From: Candidatus Zhuqueibacterota bacterium
GTDB taxonomy: Bacteria; Zhuqueibacterota; Zhuqueibacteria; Oceanimicrobiales; Oceanimicrobiaceae
Direction: 5' to 3'
Assembly: GCA_029261995.1 (NCBI GenBank)
Contig: JAJDAF010000013.1
Coordinates: 152,919 to 216,918, forward strand
DNA: 64,000 bases
The position numbers were made by a program, and so were the translations under genes. The stretch's first letter is position 1, and every line of letters starts with the position of its first letter. Positions 54,601-62,555 of this stretch are shown here, piece after piece. The notes under the pieces are model-generated. The model did not search any database and was not told where the DNA came from. It was given only the letters and a program-made list of their open reading frames with translations.

Positions 54601-55212
54601 AGCCGCCGTCAGGGCCCGATTGTAGATACGCAAATTGCTGACTTCACCCTTGAAGTAATGGCCATTTGTACCATCCAGGTTACGCCCGGCGTATAGCGGC
54701 GTGTTATCCGCGATAAGTTGGCCACCCGTGTCGCCAGAAGCTGCTTCGATACCGTTGACGTAGGTTTTGGCGGTTGCCCCATCGTTGGTAATGACCACAT
54801 GATTCCACTGATTCCATTTTATTGAGCCCACTGGTGTTTCCGGTGCCCCACTATTGGTGCTGGCGGAAGTATGAAAACGGTGATGAATGAATCCGCTGCT
54901 ATGTAGCCAAATATTGTAATTTCGCCCCGGTTTTCCAGCTATGCCTTTCCACATTTCATTGGGAACACCCTCGGGTTTAATCCAGATTGCCACCGTATAT
55001 GCGGTAATCTGGAGCGCGGCATGGTCGGCAACCGACAGGAAGTCACTTGCACCATCAAGCGTGAGGGCATTGCCAAAATCTTCGTCGGCTGTTATGCTCG
55101 GGGCGCCGCTGACCGTACCAGCGAGCCTGCTGGCAGAAGCATCCGTCGTCTTTTTGTTCTTCAGGCCACCTAGCTTGAGATGGAGCACTAGACTGCTATT
55201 CAGATCGCTCAT
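51607..55212 (-). CDS. 1201-aa double-LamG protein with tail-fibre-like C-terminus
   Basis: 1201 residues, no signal peptide. Two concanavalin-like LamG domains, ~1-205 and ~215-425, both with the LKL..N..D.S...G..G.. opening and the GEVSNLRIYNRALTAAEI / GKVAHLRIYARPLDEAKL ending. The middle (430-780) is strand-rich. From ~790 repeats of the form VGIG..P...L.VNG (GIGIAKPNQTLIVGG, NIGIGTDTPAEKLEVNG, KVGIGLNNPQATLAVNG) lead to DLVHACLEGPESAVYYRG, a text typical of phage tail-fibre and tail-spike ends. So it looks like a glycan-binding, trimeric, tail-fibre-type adhesin. It is one of the giant operon proteins and lies 11 bases after the 60-aa gene. Confidence 0.85.
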   Translation of the reverse strand: MSDLNSSLVLHLKLGGLKNKKTTDASASRLAGTVSGAPSITADEDFGNALTLDGASDFLSVADHAALQITAYTVAIWIKPEGVPNEMWKGIAGKPGRNYNIWLHSSGFIHHRFHTSASTNSGAPETPVGSIKWNQWNHVVITNDGATAKTYVNGIEAASGDTGGQLIADNTPLYAGRNLDGTNGHYFKGEVSNLRIYNRALTAAEIGEVLTDDLTGLVLYMKLDEIVSGNTVVDSMELNAAGVLKGNTRLTSDDKVGACLSFDGTNGYVQIPNSDQFNFKKDEDFAVAFWIRPEDPQADVNAGDNDVVEKWAGAQGYPFVIRYNNANGKIHASRWDGAAGPTVASKTKVNDGVFHHIAFVKRGPVLVLFIDGQEDARVTDTTTKATHSTSGLFLGCRGGFRNYFKGKVAHLRIYARPLDEAKLLKAMREDQTSFSAFNRSHPIDFRLSDEDHQNVLYVVDDDKDNKVALEINNTSDENIDFQLNGNTNATADSFHLELRFRPGTLTAASLNSFKRDDGEWSIAAQRNANGTDSVFMLRKSALSLRPDKPVKLLFEDVGADGLGGARGTRVELRYQSLKYPQDQTPLSGFRERHVGIINHKGKKNIPLHVGLVGSNTILNDGGSDSKLILRITNLLKTAIPLSTSKDAPSKLIINFEVEPNSTAPWQKEWALGKTGEVDQIVMTNVVKWKKVAPAKVSENPEWIYTNQSQPQLPAGGSIDINISKIKSSLPSGHAKMYVSYENIPGYWDGRFVCTIEKQPLLFRGTNVGIGIAKPNQTLIVGGTHNSGKQAGSGLSYGGNFAIQSNAPQLDFIDTDHKDWAIHVNSNKMYFVRQPWNYKDLVLDGKGNIGIGTDTPAEKLEVNGNIKLSDWGKGIQFIGGAGTAGGHVPRGTVEALSYTDMRIGFPGPVFGGRLTFGSWSTKGALRYKELMRVQSDGKVGIGLNNPQATLAVNGGVHVGGNSDPGNDNLAVDGKIGVGGSVAKNYLQQGFNFNVPKGTTFKTHNSGTFWWTSNNWQGLKIVSDRAGILATKTREILQWTDFNGIGEVLIKGKLWAQEKFFRIAHPSKPDYDLVHACLEGPESAVYYRGSAKLQNGEATIKLPDYFEALTHKAGRTVILTAKGKRPFLLSYKNVEDGSFHVYGTVSEGEFSWEVKAVRSDVSAVEVEVRTNAGRMTTRSEKEERVVDSSPSSTKEAVLVCTEN

Positions 55213-55223
55213 ACGGCACCTCG

Positions 55224-55406
55224 CTATTCTTTCGTTGGATTTAAGTGTTTGGCGTCGTGGTTTTTTTGCCCTTCCTGCAACTGAGCCTCGGCCTGCTTTT
55301 GTATTTTTGCGATCAGCTCGTGGACTCTCATGAAAGGCATTTGTCCTAGTGCTTCGAGAACGACATTTGCTTCTTCCAGACTCAAGGTAAATTCAATGTT
55401 ATTCAT
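55224..55406 (-). CDS. 60-aa conserved-looking small protein of the giant operon
   Basis: 60 residues with a GGGAG site nine bases before its ATG and tight spacing (47 bases after the 1436-aa gene, 11 before the LamG gene). It reads as one helix-turn-helix hairpin: FTLSLEEANVVLEALGQMPF, then MRVHELIAKIQKQAEAQLQ, ending in a charged tail. Short proteins of this EANxxLEALGQMPF form occur in phage and phage-like contexts as far as I recall. Being kept inside the operon speaks for a real role, perhaps as an assembly or regulatory partner of the giant proteins (inference). Confidence 0.75.
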   Translation of the reverse strand: MNNIEFTLSLEEANVVLEALGQMPFMRVHELIAKIQKQAEAQLQEGQKNHDAKHLNPTKE

Positions 55407-55453
55407 AGTTGTTGCTCCCTCGATTTGTGGGCGAAAGTCAGGCTTTATGTGTA

Positions 55454-58400
55454 CTAATCCGTTTCTGTTTTCTTAACTGGTGGATTCGGATCTCTACTTA
55501 GTTTGAGCCAGCCCTCATGAATCTTCTGTTTGCCGGAAAAGGACGCCTGGGTATCTACTCTGCCGATGTACGAGGCGTCAAGAAGACGCTCAATATCGGT
55601 GATTTGGCCGCTGAAACTGTTCAAAGAGGCTTCCTTGCGCTGATCTTTCGATACCACATGGGCTTTGTCAGCATCGATTTCTTTGATCCAGCCTTTGGCC
55701 TTCAGACTCTCCCAGATCCTGTCGCCGTCAGTCTTGAAGCGTTCCAGCAGTACTTGTTTCTTGATGGTGCCACTGGTAGAAATCTCCGACCAGGCATTCC
55801 CTTTCTTCTCCAGCCACGACCACATAAAACCCGGCTCCGCTGGCAGCGGCAGTCTTATGCCATCATTTTCGCTAAGAATCGGCGCGGATAGAAATGTGAC
55901 ACTGATCTGCTGTAGCGCGGCGGCATATTGGTCTGGCGGAATGTGAATTTCCTTCACTGGCAGAATGCCGGAGGTCGCATGCACTTTGCCCCTTGGATCA
56001 ATGAGCATGGCCAGAGTATGATGCGCGGAATTGATGGTCTGTAAGAAATTAAGCGGTCCGTCCCGATGTGTTCTTATATGTGGATCATCCACGGCGTTGC
56101 TCTGCGGCGCAGCAAAAACATTGTCTTCGTATCCACCCTCCTTCTCTATCCAATAACCGACGAGTCCATCATTCAACTGTTGATACTCACCAATTCTTAT
56201 GGGGAATTTCACCGTCACAAAGGCATCCGAATCGCGGTAGTTCCGTTTCAGATCGAGCCTGAATGTGTTCCATCCCTGGTGTCTTGCCGGCAGTCCTTGA
56301 ACCTCGAGGTCTACCGTGGCCCGCACCAACGCAACCGGACGCCCCATCAACAGTGAGAGCGCCTGGTGTTCGGCGAAGTTTTCAGGGTCTATCGTCTGCA
56401 TGGCGCTGTCAATCGTGGAAATAAAATTCTGCACGAAAGACTCTCCAAGAGACAGAATATTTGTCACCATCGCCTTCAGGTGGGTATTTGGAATGTGCGC
56501 CAAATCAATCGCCTGGTCGCTTCCGGGCGCGGCCCGCCAGCGGGCCTTTTCGTCGATACTGCCAAGAGCATGGCCGTTGTTATCATAAACCATCAGGCTG
56601 TTGTCCAGATGGTTGGAGAGCAGCCAGCCGCAGACCGGCGTATGTGCCGGACGGCCCGCTGCTTTGTCTTCTCCCTCACCGGCTGGCAACCACCGAAAAT
56701 TCACGCGAGCCGGCTGAATCAGACGCGGCGGCAGCGTGACCAGATTGCCATTGTCCGGTGTCCGCATCTTTTCGATCGTGGTGACCTTGCTGACATCGAG
56801 ATCTCTGGCTTGCCCGAAGGTATCGATCAGCCTTAACTGCACGATTTTCAAAATCCCGGTCCGGATTGGGTTGAAGTCGTTCAAGGGCTGTGGAGCGGTC
56901 CTGAAGTTATTTTGAACCGCATTGCGCACCCGTTCTGTGAAGGGCTGGTAATCTTCAAAGCCCAGTGGGTCCTCGATTTGCAGTTGCATCGTCTGCTTGT
57001 GCATCATAAGCGCTTCATTGAAACCGCTGAGCGCCTGGGCCAGGCAGTTCAATCCCGTGAGTTTCGAATATGACAACATCAAGGCCGCGACCTGAAAAAC
57101 TTCCCGCTGCCCCGGCCTGCTTTCGATCTGAGCCAGGGCCCACTCAAAAAAAGCTCCGGCATTCTGCAACAGCCAGTCCACCTTTTGGTTTCTCGGCGCT
57201 ACGCGTTGACTGGCGTAGAACTCTTTGAGAAATGAGTCTTGCGTCACATACCAGGAAATCAACTGATCGAGGTTCTTGCGTAACCATGTGTCGTTCTGAT
57301 TCTCAGACGGGACCGTGCGGGCACTATAAAAACCATTCTTGGTGTCCGCGGGTATTTGCTGAATAAGATAAGTCTCCAGTTTATCCCTGAGCTGGATATT
57401 GGAGTGAGGTGTCAAGATGCTGCGGCCAGTATACACACTGTCCGCTTTCACCACGCTGGCCTTGCCTGGCAACAAGCCAAGTTCCGTATCATTAACCTCA
57501 AGGTTGTAGTTGCCGGTTATAAATGAGGGCGAAAAACTGCCTGCTGCGGGATTCAGGTTGCTCTGATCTTTACGAGGGTAAACCTCCACCTGCCACTCGA
57601 GCAGGAACGGATTCCAGGGCTGCACTGCCCACGTGGAGAACGCAAAGTGGCCCTCGGCGGCGCTTGTCTCAATGGCATCAATTTGAGTCGAGATTTCCTC
57701 CGGATTCTCAGGCAATAAATCGGCAATGTTTTTGCCTTGCAGACTCAAGATGTGGCACTCCAAGAGTCCATCGTCCCGCAGTTTGCCATCGTGCCCGTGC
57801 CGGCGGCTGGGTTGGATTGCCTCTCCCGCCATCAGGACGACCGGCTCATTGGGTTGCCAGTAACGGGGCCCGGCCATGGGTCTAAGCCGATAGACCGAGT
57901 TGCTGTCCTGCATTTCCTTTTTGCCGTTGTACACTTCCACGGCAGACAGAAATGCATTTAAGGACTGGGCCAACCTGAATGCCACAGACGAAAGGCTACC
58001 TTCGCTGGATGCACCAGTGACCTGCCCATCCTGGGTCTGAGCCACGACAAGAACTCCGGTTTCCCGTAGTTTCTTCTCAAGTGGCTCAAGGTCTTTGACC
58101 TCAATGAACTCGCGCACTTCGTCTATGTTTGGGTAATCCTCGCGGCTGTCCTCCGGCGGATAAGCGCACAGCATATACTTATACCAGTCGGAAAACGTCT
58201 GTCTCTGCATGGACTCGATCTCGCCAAGGGCGTAGTCGTAAGCGTGTTGCTGCTTATTCAAACGAACCAGAGGAGTGGCCAGAGCAGCTGGAAGCTCCTG
58301 TTCGACTTTGATGTCCTTTTGCTCACGATTCTCGCTCAGATCTGTCGATTTTCTTTCAAGCCGAAGCGTCCAGAGTGAACCTCCCCGGACCGCGGCGAAT

Positions 58401-59764
58401 TCCTTTCCATGCCTCGCTTCGCGGAACTTCGGACCAATGTCCAGCTTTCGCTCCTTCAAGCGCGGTAGCAATTGCACGGACTCCAATTGCTCTTCGATAA
58501 TCAACTTGTGGTCGCCGGCGAGACTGTGCGCCAATAGGGCGGACAACGCTTCAGTGCCGCTGTTCGCCACAGAAATTGTGTTCTCCGCGGCAGCCGCAGC
58601 CGGGTTTTCAGTCTCTGCGCTCGGGTTGAAGCTCAGTCGTGAATAACAAGACATCTGCATGGGCTCAGCAGTCGGGGACTCAGTCGCCGGGACGGTCCAA
58701 TGGAATTTATCGCTGAGCAGTTCCTGCACTGGCTTAATGCACCCTGGGAAACTCGCCTGCAAGAGCGCTTTGTTCAAGATACCAATCTCCGCCGCTGACC
58801 AGGCTGATGACGGCTTGAGCAGAATATCCTGCGCTGCATCTGGGAGCCCTACCATCAAAAAAGATTGCGGCTGGTAGAAGTCCAGCCTTTCAAACAGCAT
58901 CGCGAGTTCATTCAGAATATATGCCTTGTCCGCAACAGAGATGTTATTGGCGTTCTCTGCCTTGCCGGTTATTCTCCTGAACCTGGCCGTTACAAGATCC
59001 CAAAGTCTTTGCACGTGTGGCAGGCGGGTTGGCCCCGCTAGGGTGAGACAAAAAACCGGCCAGTCCAGCATAAGTCCCGCCGTCAAGGGCCAAAGCGCCG
59101 CAAGCGGATCCTGTTCGGCGTCACTGTACCAGCCAACGACTTCGTATTGCAGGCCCGCAGGGATTTCATCAGAGTAGTCGTCGTCATGAAACCCGAACAC
59201 ACTGTGGCAATTTGGATAAAATGCCGCTAACGCCGGCTCACCGTAACCAACGGCAGTCAATGGCTTGAGATACGCGGCCTTCGACTCAGTGGGCGGCCAT
59301 GCATCCAGGTCAGTTTTCCGCCCCAAAAACCGGAACGGTGGATCCGTATCTTTCTTCTTCGGAAGCGGGAATGCGATACTGCCAACTGAGTCACCAGTTC
59401 CTATGGGGTACAAATAATCGCTTTCCACAACCCAGCGTCTTTCTATTGTTGAGTGCTTCCGGCGGGTAACCATCCAGCGGTTCGGAACAGGCGGGAAGAC
59501 TGTCCTATCCGGGCCGTGTTCTCCTATGGTCAAAGCATCGGGCAAGGCCCAATGCAAATGTATGCCCGCTTTCAGCAGGAGGTTCTGATTTTGAAAGGTC
59601 TGAGAAACGATCTCTTCGCTGAGATTGGCGACATCAGGATTGATATCACGTGTGCCATCGAAATAAGGCAGGCGGGTGAAGTCAGCCATCGGCTGGACGA
59701 CGAAGCGGTCGCGCTTCAAATGAAAGGCATCCAGGTGTACCGGCGCCATAACAAGATTGCTCAT
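55454..59764 (-). CDS. 1436-aa protein of unknown function, first gene of the giant operon
   Basis: 1436 residues from ATG 59764, chosen for its GGAGGG site five bases upstream; the frame stays open to 60028 but that part looks non-coding. No signal peptide and no named domain. Marked blocks: AGIHLHWALPDALT, FPPVPNRWMVTRR, ESDYLYPIGTGDSVGSIAF and FGFHDDDYSDEIP in the first 300 residues; a long helical middle with an NTIS..NSGTEALSALLAHS region; QPWNPFLLEWQVEVYP at ~770; a strand-rich end with WLPAGEGEDKAAGRPAHTPVCGWLLSNHLD. It opens the operon and is probably a main structural component (inference). Confidence 0.75.
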   Translation of the reverse strand: MSNLVMAPVHLDAFHLKRDRFVVQPMADFTRLPYFDGTRDINPDVANLSEEIVSQTFQNQNLLLKAGIHLHWALPDALTIGEHGPDRTVFPPVPNRWMVTRRKHSTIERRWVVESDYLYPIGTGDSVGSIAFPLPKKKDTDPPFRFLGRKTDLDAWPPTESKAAYLKPLTAVGYGEPALAAFYPNCHSVFGFHDDDYSDEIPAGLQYEVVGWYSDAEQDPLAALWPLTAGLMLDWPVFCLTLAGPTRLPHVQRLWDLVTARFRRITGKAENANNISVADKAYILNELAMLFERLDFYQPQSFLMVGLPDAAQDILLKPSSAWSAAEIGILNKALLQASFPGCIKPVQELLSDKFHWTVPATESPTAEPMQMSCYSRLSFNPSAETENPAAAAAENTISVANSGTEALSALLAHSLAGDHKLIIEEQLESVQLLPRLKERKLDIGPKFREARHGKEFAAVRGGSLWTLRLERKSTDLSENREQKDIKVEQELPAALATPLVRLNKQQHAYDYALGEIESMQRQTFSDWYKYMLCAYPPEDSREDYPNIDEVREFIEVKDLEPLEKKLRETGVLVVAQTQDGQVTGASSEGSLSSVAFRLAQSLNAFLSAVEVYNGKKEMQDSNSVYRLRPMAGPRYWQPNEPVVLMAGEAIQPSRRHGHDGKLRDDGLLECHILSLQGKNIADLLPENPEEISTQIDAIETSAAEGHFAFSTWAVQPWNPFLLEWQVEVYPRKDQSNLNPAAGSFSPSFITGNYNLEVNDTELGLLPGKASVVKADSVYTGRSILTPHSNIQLRDKLETYLIQQIPADTKNGFYSARTVPSENQNDTWLRKNLDQLISWYVTQDSFLKEFYASQRVAPRNQKVDWLLQNAGAFFEWALAQIESRPGQREVFQVAALMLSYSKLTGLNCLAQALSGFNEALMMHKQTMQLQIEDPLGFEDYQPFTERVRNAVQNNFRTAPQPLNDFNPIRTGILKIVQLRLIDTFGQARDLDVSKVTTIEKMRTPDNGNLVTLPPRLIQPARVNFRWLPAGEGEDKAAGRPAHTPVCGWLLSNHLDNSLMVYDNNGHALGSIDEKARWRAAPGSDQAIDLAHIPNTHLKAMVTNILSLGESFVQNFISTIDSAMQTIDPENFAEHQALSLLMGRPVALVRATVDLEVQGLPARHQGWNTFRLDLKRNYRDSDAFVTVKFPIRIGEYQQLNDGLVGYWIEKEGGYEDNVFAAPQSNAVDDPHIRTHRDGPLNFLQTINSAHHTLAMLIDPRGKVHATSGILPVKEIHIPPDQYAAALQQISVTFLSAPILSENDGIRLPLPAEPGFMWSWLEKKGNAWSEISTSGTIKKQVLLERFKTDGDRIWESLKAKGWIKEIDADKAHVVSKDQRKEASLNSFSGQITDIERLLDASYIGRVDTQASFSGKQKIHEGWLKLSRDPNPPVKKTETD

Positions 59765-59999
59765 TCTTCCCTCCGAGCAAGTAATCAATGTGGTTTCACT
59801 GAGGTCCATCCCAAAAGGCTGATGATGGCGATCAGCGCAAATGAGCGATTGGCAGACCTCAAATCTTTGAACAGGCAGAAATCGCCAAGGTCTCAGAACG
59901 TTCCCCTGGAACAGGAGTTGTTCAGAATCGTGTCCTTCCTGGACGGTCAGAAGAAGGATGTGGAATGCAGGTAAGCAGCAATGTTTCAGGAAGTGACTA

Positions 60000-60028
60000 T
60001 AAGTAAACAATAAGAAATCAAATGTCAA
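60000..60028 (-). promoter_or_regulatory. Candidate promoter of the giant operon
   Basis: TTGACA (60028-60023) and TACTTA (60005-60000) with a 17-bp spacer on the - strand, a perfect -35 and a fair -10; TATAGT four bases on is an alternative -10. It lies ~235 bases before the 1436-aa gene and next to the transposase remnant. Confidence 0.4.
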
Positions 60029-60049
60029 CAGAAATTGACTTTTTCAATC

Positions 60050-60489
60050 GGGAGTCTCAGAAACTCACTAAAATTTGTGTCGTCGCAAGACCACCGGCCG
60101 ATGGTCCGGGACCTCAAAGAAGTCTACCGGGCAGCAACGCTGGAGAGGGCAGAAAAACAACTTCGGGCCTTCGCAGAGAAATGGGACGCCAAATATTCAA
60201 TGATTAGCAAGTCATGGCAAAATCACTGGAACAACATCATCCCATTCTTTGCCTATCCACCCGAAATCAGAAAAGTCATCTACACAACAAATGCCATTGA
60301 GTCGCTCAACATGTCGCTCAGGAAAGTCATCAAAAACAAAGCCGCCTTTCCAAACGACCAGGCCCTAAAGAAAACATTCTTTCTGGCACTCAGAAGTATC
60401 GCGAAAAAATGGAGCAGCCAATTGCAGATTGGGGACAAGCAATCAATCAATTCGCCATTCTGCATCCTGAAAGAATGAACGTTGAATAA
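60050..60489 (+). pseudogene. IS256-family transposase remnant, truncated and frameshifted
   Basis: Only the C-terminal third (~145 codons) of a usual ~400-aa mutator-type transposase remains. NSLKFVS, RDLKEVYRAAT, NHWNNIIPFFAYPPEIRK, YTTNAIESLN and FPNDQALKK are typical. The N-terminal two-thirds with the first catalytic residues is missing; the match stops abruptly near 60050. After KKW (about 60412) the frame breaks: continuing by one base shift gives QPIADWGQAINQFAILHPERM, the true family ending, with a stop at 60487-60489. So the gene is dead. No inverted repeats were found at the ends. Confidence 0.88.
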
Positions 60490-60495
60490 AGCAAT

Positions 60496-60690
60496 TTACA
60501 CAAAATTATTTAATTCAAATTGTAACTCATACCTGGCCTGGCCAAGTTCTTCCAGGAATATCGTGCACGCCTTCTGCGACTCCAGGTACGGATAACGATG
60601 GTAACATGAAAAGGTCAACTCATGTGCATGCCCTGGCGTATTATAGTGCTTGACCTTCTTCCTGGGTTGTGCTTTGCTCTTGGATTCCAT
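60496..60690 (-). pseudogene. REP-associated (Y1/IS200-like) transposase remnant
   Basis: 64 codons from ATG 60690. RKKVKHYNTPGHAHELTFSCYHRYP is the standard N-terminus of RAYT proteins (usually 160-200 aa). The match ends after ~60 codons with a stop, before the HUH motif and catalytic Tyr, so the copy is inactive. It is truncated exactly beside the IS256 remnant, which suggests one insertion destroyed or replaced the other. Confidence 0.75.
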
Positions 60691-61027
60691 GACGAGCGCT
60701 AGATTGTGCGGCAACAGGCACGGTCTAAAAGACACGTGCCACACCTTTCATTTTCTTTCGTCCTGGCCACCCGCCCGTCGATCGAATGGACGGCAAGGTC
60801 CAACGCCGAATATCTTTTAAAGACCGGTTCCTGCTTTGGCGAATGGGGTTCTTGCTCCGCCAATAATGGCAACTCTGGTTAGTGTGTTTGTACTCATCGG
60901 CTCCTCCCAATTTAGACTAACCGAAATAATGCGATTTATATGAACATCGTGACAGCATATTTTCTCCAAGATACAGTCTGCATTTCAATGATAGTTCCCA
61001 TTCTGGCCTAGTTGAAGAATACCATGG

Positions 61028-61357
61028 TCAAAGTGATTTCAGCTTGTCAATCAACTCACTTTTGGAAATTACACCGGTTATCCGGTCGATGACCCTACCA
61101 TTGCAGAAGAACAGAAGGGTCGGGACGGACGCGATGCCAAATTTCTTCGCAACTTGGCTGTGCGCATCAATGTCAATTGTGCCAAATGCAACTTTACCAG
61201 AGAACTGTAGCGCCAACTCTTCAATGATAGCAGTAATAATGTAGGAAGTCCCACTCCAGTCCGTCCTAAAGTGCACCAAAACAGGTTGTACGTTTTCAAG
61301 CACTTGGTGATTGAAGTTCTTGTCCGTCAGAGTCAATAGGCTCGCTTTGTTCTTCAT
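61028..61357 (-). CDS. Thioredoxin-like protein lacking the active-site cysteines
   Basis: 109 residues, full thioredoxin length and fold: VLVHFRTDW strand, FGTIDIDAHSQVAKKFGI, cis-Pro in SVPTLLFF and the GVISKSELIDKL end. In place of W-C-G-P-C it has W-S-G-T-S (Trp34, Ser35, Ser38), so it has no redox cysteine pair. There is no Cys elsewhere that could take over (only one, in FFCNG). It cannot be a disulfide reductase; a chaperone-like or binding role is more likely (inference). No clear ribosome site; it follows an unknown 88-aa gene on the same strand. Confidence 0.88.
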   Translation of the reverse strand: MKNKASLLTLTDKNFNHQVLENVQPVLVHFRTDWSGTSYIITAIIEELALQFSGKVAFGTIDIDAHSQVAKKFGIASVPTLLFFCNGRVIDRITGVISKSELIDKLKSL

Positions 61358-61373
61358 AATTCAAAACTAAATT

Positions 61374-61640
61374 TCAAAACTCTTTAGTACGGTTCAGTAT
61401 TTGTATGGCCCGATTCACACCTTTGGTCACGTCCACAGGCGGCTTGCCGATGCTCGGCGGCGGCCCGAAGCGCTGAAACTCTGATATCTTCTGCCTTATA
61501 TAGCCATCGTCGTCACCACACAGGCTGCCAGTATCGCCATGGTACCAATGCAACTCGCCTTGTTTCAGATCCATGTCCAGACCATAAATTTCGCTACCGT
61601 AAATTTGATGCTCAGCATCCCACATCCAAGTCGTTTGCAT
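61374..61640 (-). CDS. Unknown 88-aa protein
   Basis: 88 residues with a good AAAGGTGGA site. Rich in aromatic and acidic residues (WMWDAEHQIYGSEIYGLDMD, LHWYHGDTGSLCGDDDGYI), no signal peptide or membrane segment, two halves joined by a Pro-rich GPPPSIGKPP linker. No family recognised. Position in the same operon as the hydrolase and thioredoxin-like genes supports it being real. Confidence 0.6.
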   Translation of the reverse strand: MQTTWMWDAEHQIYGSEIYGLDMDLKQGELHWYHGDTGSLCGDDDGYIRQKISEFQRFGPPPSIGKPPVDVTKGVNRAIQILNRTKEF

Positions 61641-61666
61641 CAGTTTGATCCACCTTTCTTGGTTTG

Positions 61667-62551
61667 TTATTTGCTGTGGCTATCGGTTGGGGACGAACTG
61701 AAAACCGGAACATCGTTATTCAAAGTCGAATTCTTGTTTAGGAAGTTGAGAATAAGCTGCCTTATCTCTTCTGGCTTTTCCTCTATCAGCCAGTGACCAC
61801 TATCTTTAATCCACACAAGCTCGGCTTTCGGAATCGCCTCCTTGAGCTTAGAAGCATAGGTGGGTTTTTGAAAAATGTCTTTATCAGCCCACATGATCAA
61901 CGTTTCGTGGGGGAGATGTTTGAGTTCGCTCGCAATCGCTTTGGGATACTCCGGATTTAAGCGGCGGAGATTCCGGAAAAACGCTTTCTTCCCCTCCTCA
62001 GTGGACCAAGGCCCCAAGTATAAATCAATTACTTCATCCGTCATGGCTGACTTATTGTGGACCCCAAGAGGCATGAAACCACGCATCATCTTCACAAACT
62101 CTTGCAAGCTCATGCCCTCTTCAGCTCCCTCTTCTTGCAGAGGGATAAATCCTGGAACAGGCCAAGAATCGAAACAGACCGAGTCAATCAAAACTAGCTT
62201 TCTGACCTTTTCGGGATAATTCACACCGATAAGTTGGGCGACGCCGCCACCAATATCATGCGCCACCACATCTGCTTTCTCCAGCCCCAATTGGGACATC
62301 AGCTTAACGATTAAACGGCTCTGTGCTTCAATAGAGACATTCGCATCATCAGGTTTATCAGACTGGCCATAGTTCAGCAAATCCGGTGCGATCACGCGAC
62401 GCGTCTTTGCCAACTCCGGCATTATGTTTCGCCACATAAGATTGGATGTGGGTATGCCGTGAATCAGGATAACCGGGTAACCTTCACCTTCTTCCAAGTA
62501 GGAAATCTTATGCCCCTTGATATTGGTAAATTTCGCTTGTGGGTTATTCAT
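61667..62551 (-). CDS. Alpha/beta hydrolase, haloalkane-dehalogenase / epoxide-hydrolase type
   Basis: 294 residues with an AAAGGAG site. HGIPTSNLMW oxyanion loop, nucleophile Asp99 in VAHDIGGG (Asp, not Ser, as in haloalkane dehalogenases and epoxide hydrolases), acid Asp in WADKDIFQKP and base His in SGHWLIEEKPEEI. Such enzymes hydrolyse carbon-halogen or epoxide bonds through an ester intermediate. The substrate is unknown. It is the third gene of a - strand operon with an SDR and a DoxX protein. Confidence 0.88.
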   Translation of the reverse strand: MNNPQAKFTNIKGHKISYLEEGEGYPVILIHGIPTSNLMWRNIMPELAKTRRVIAPDLLNYGQSDKPDDANVSIEAQSRLIVKLMSQLGLEKADVVAHDIGGGVAQLIGVNYPEKVRKLVLIDSVCFDSWPVPGFIPLQEEGAEEGMSLQEFVKMMRGFMPLGVHNKSAMTDEVIDLYLGPWSTEEGKKAFFRNLRRLNPEYPKAIASELKHLPHETLIMWADKDIFQKPTYASKLKEAIPKAELVWIKDSGHWLIEEKPEEIRQLILNFLNKNSTLNNDVPVFSSSPTDSHSK

Positions 62552-62555
62552 GCTT

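Noticed and set aside
41325..59764. Prophage or contractile injection system
   Set aside because: No sheath, tube, baseplate, portal, terminase or integrase gene is visible; only the LamG protein has a tail-fibre-like end.
59765..60028. N-terminal extension of the 1436-aa protein
   Set aside because: The frame is open by chance; a strong GGAGGG site precedes ATG 59764, and a candidate promoter lies in the extension.
60725..60910. 61-codon open frame on the - strand between the RAYT remnant and the thioredoxin-like gene
   Set aside because: No ribosome site and Arg/Trp-rich, non-protein-like composition. The stretch 60691-61027 holds no feature I can support.
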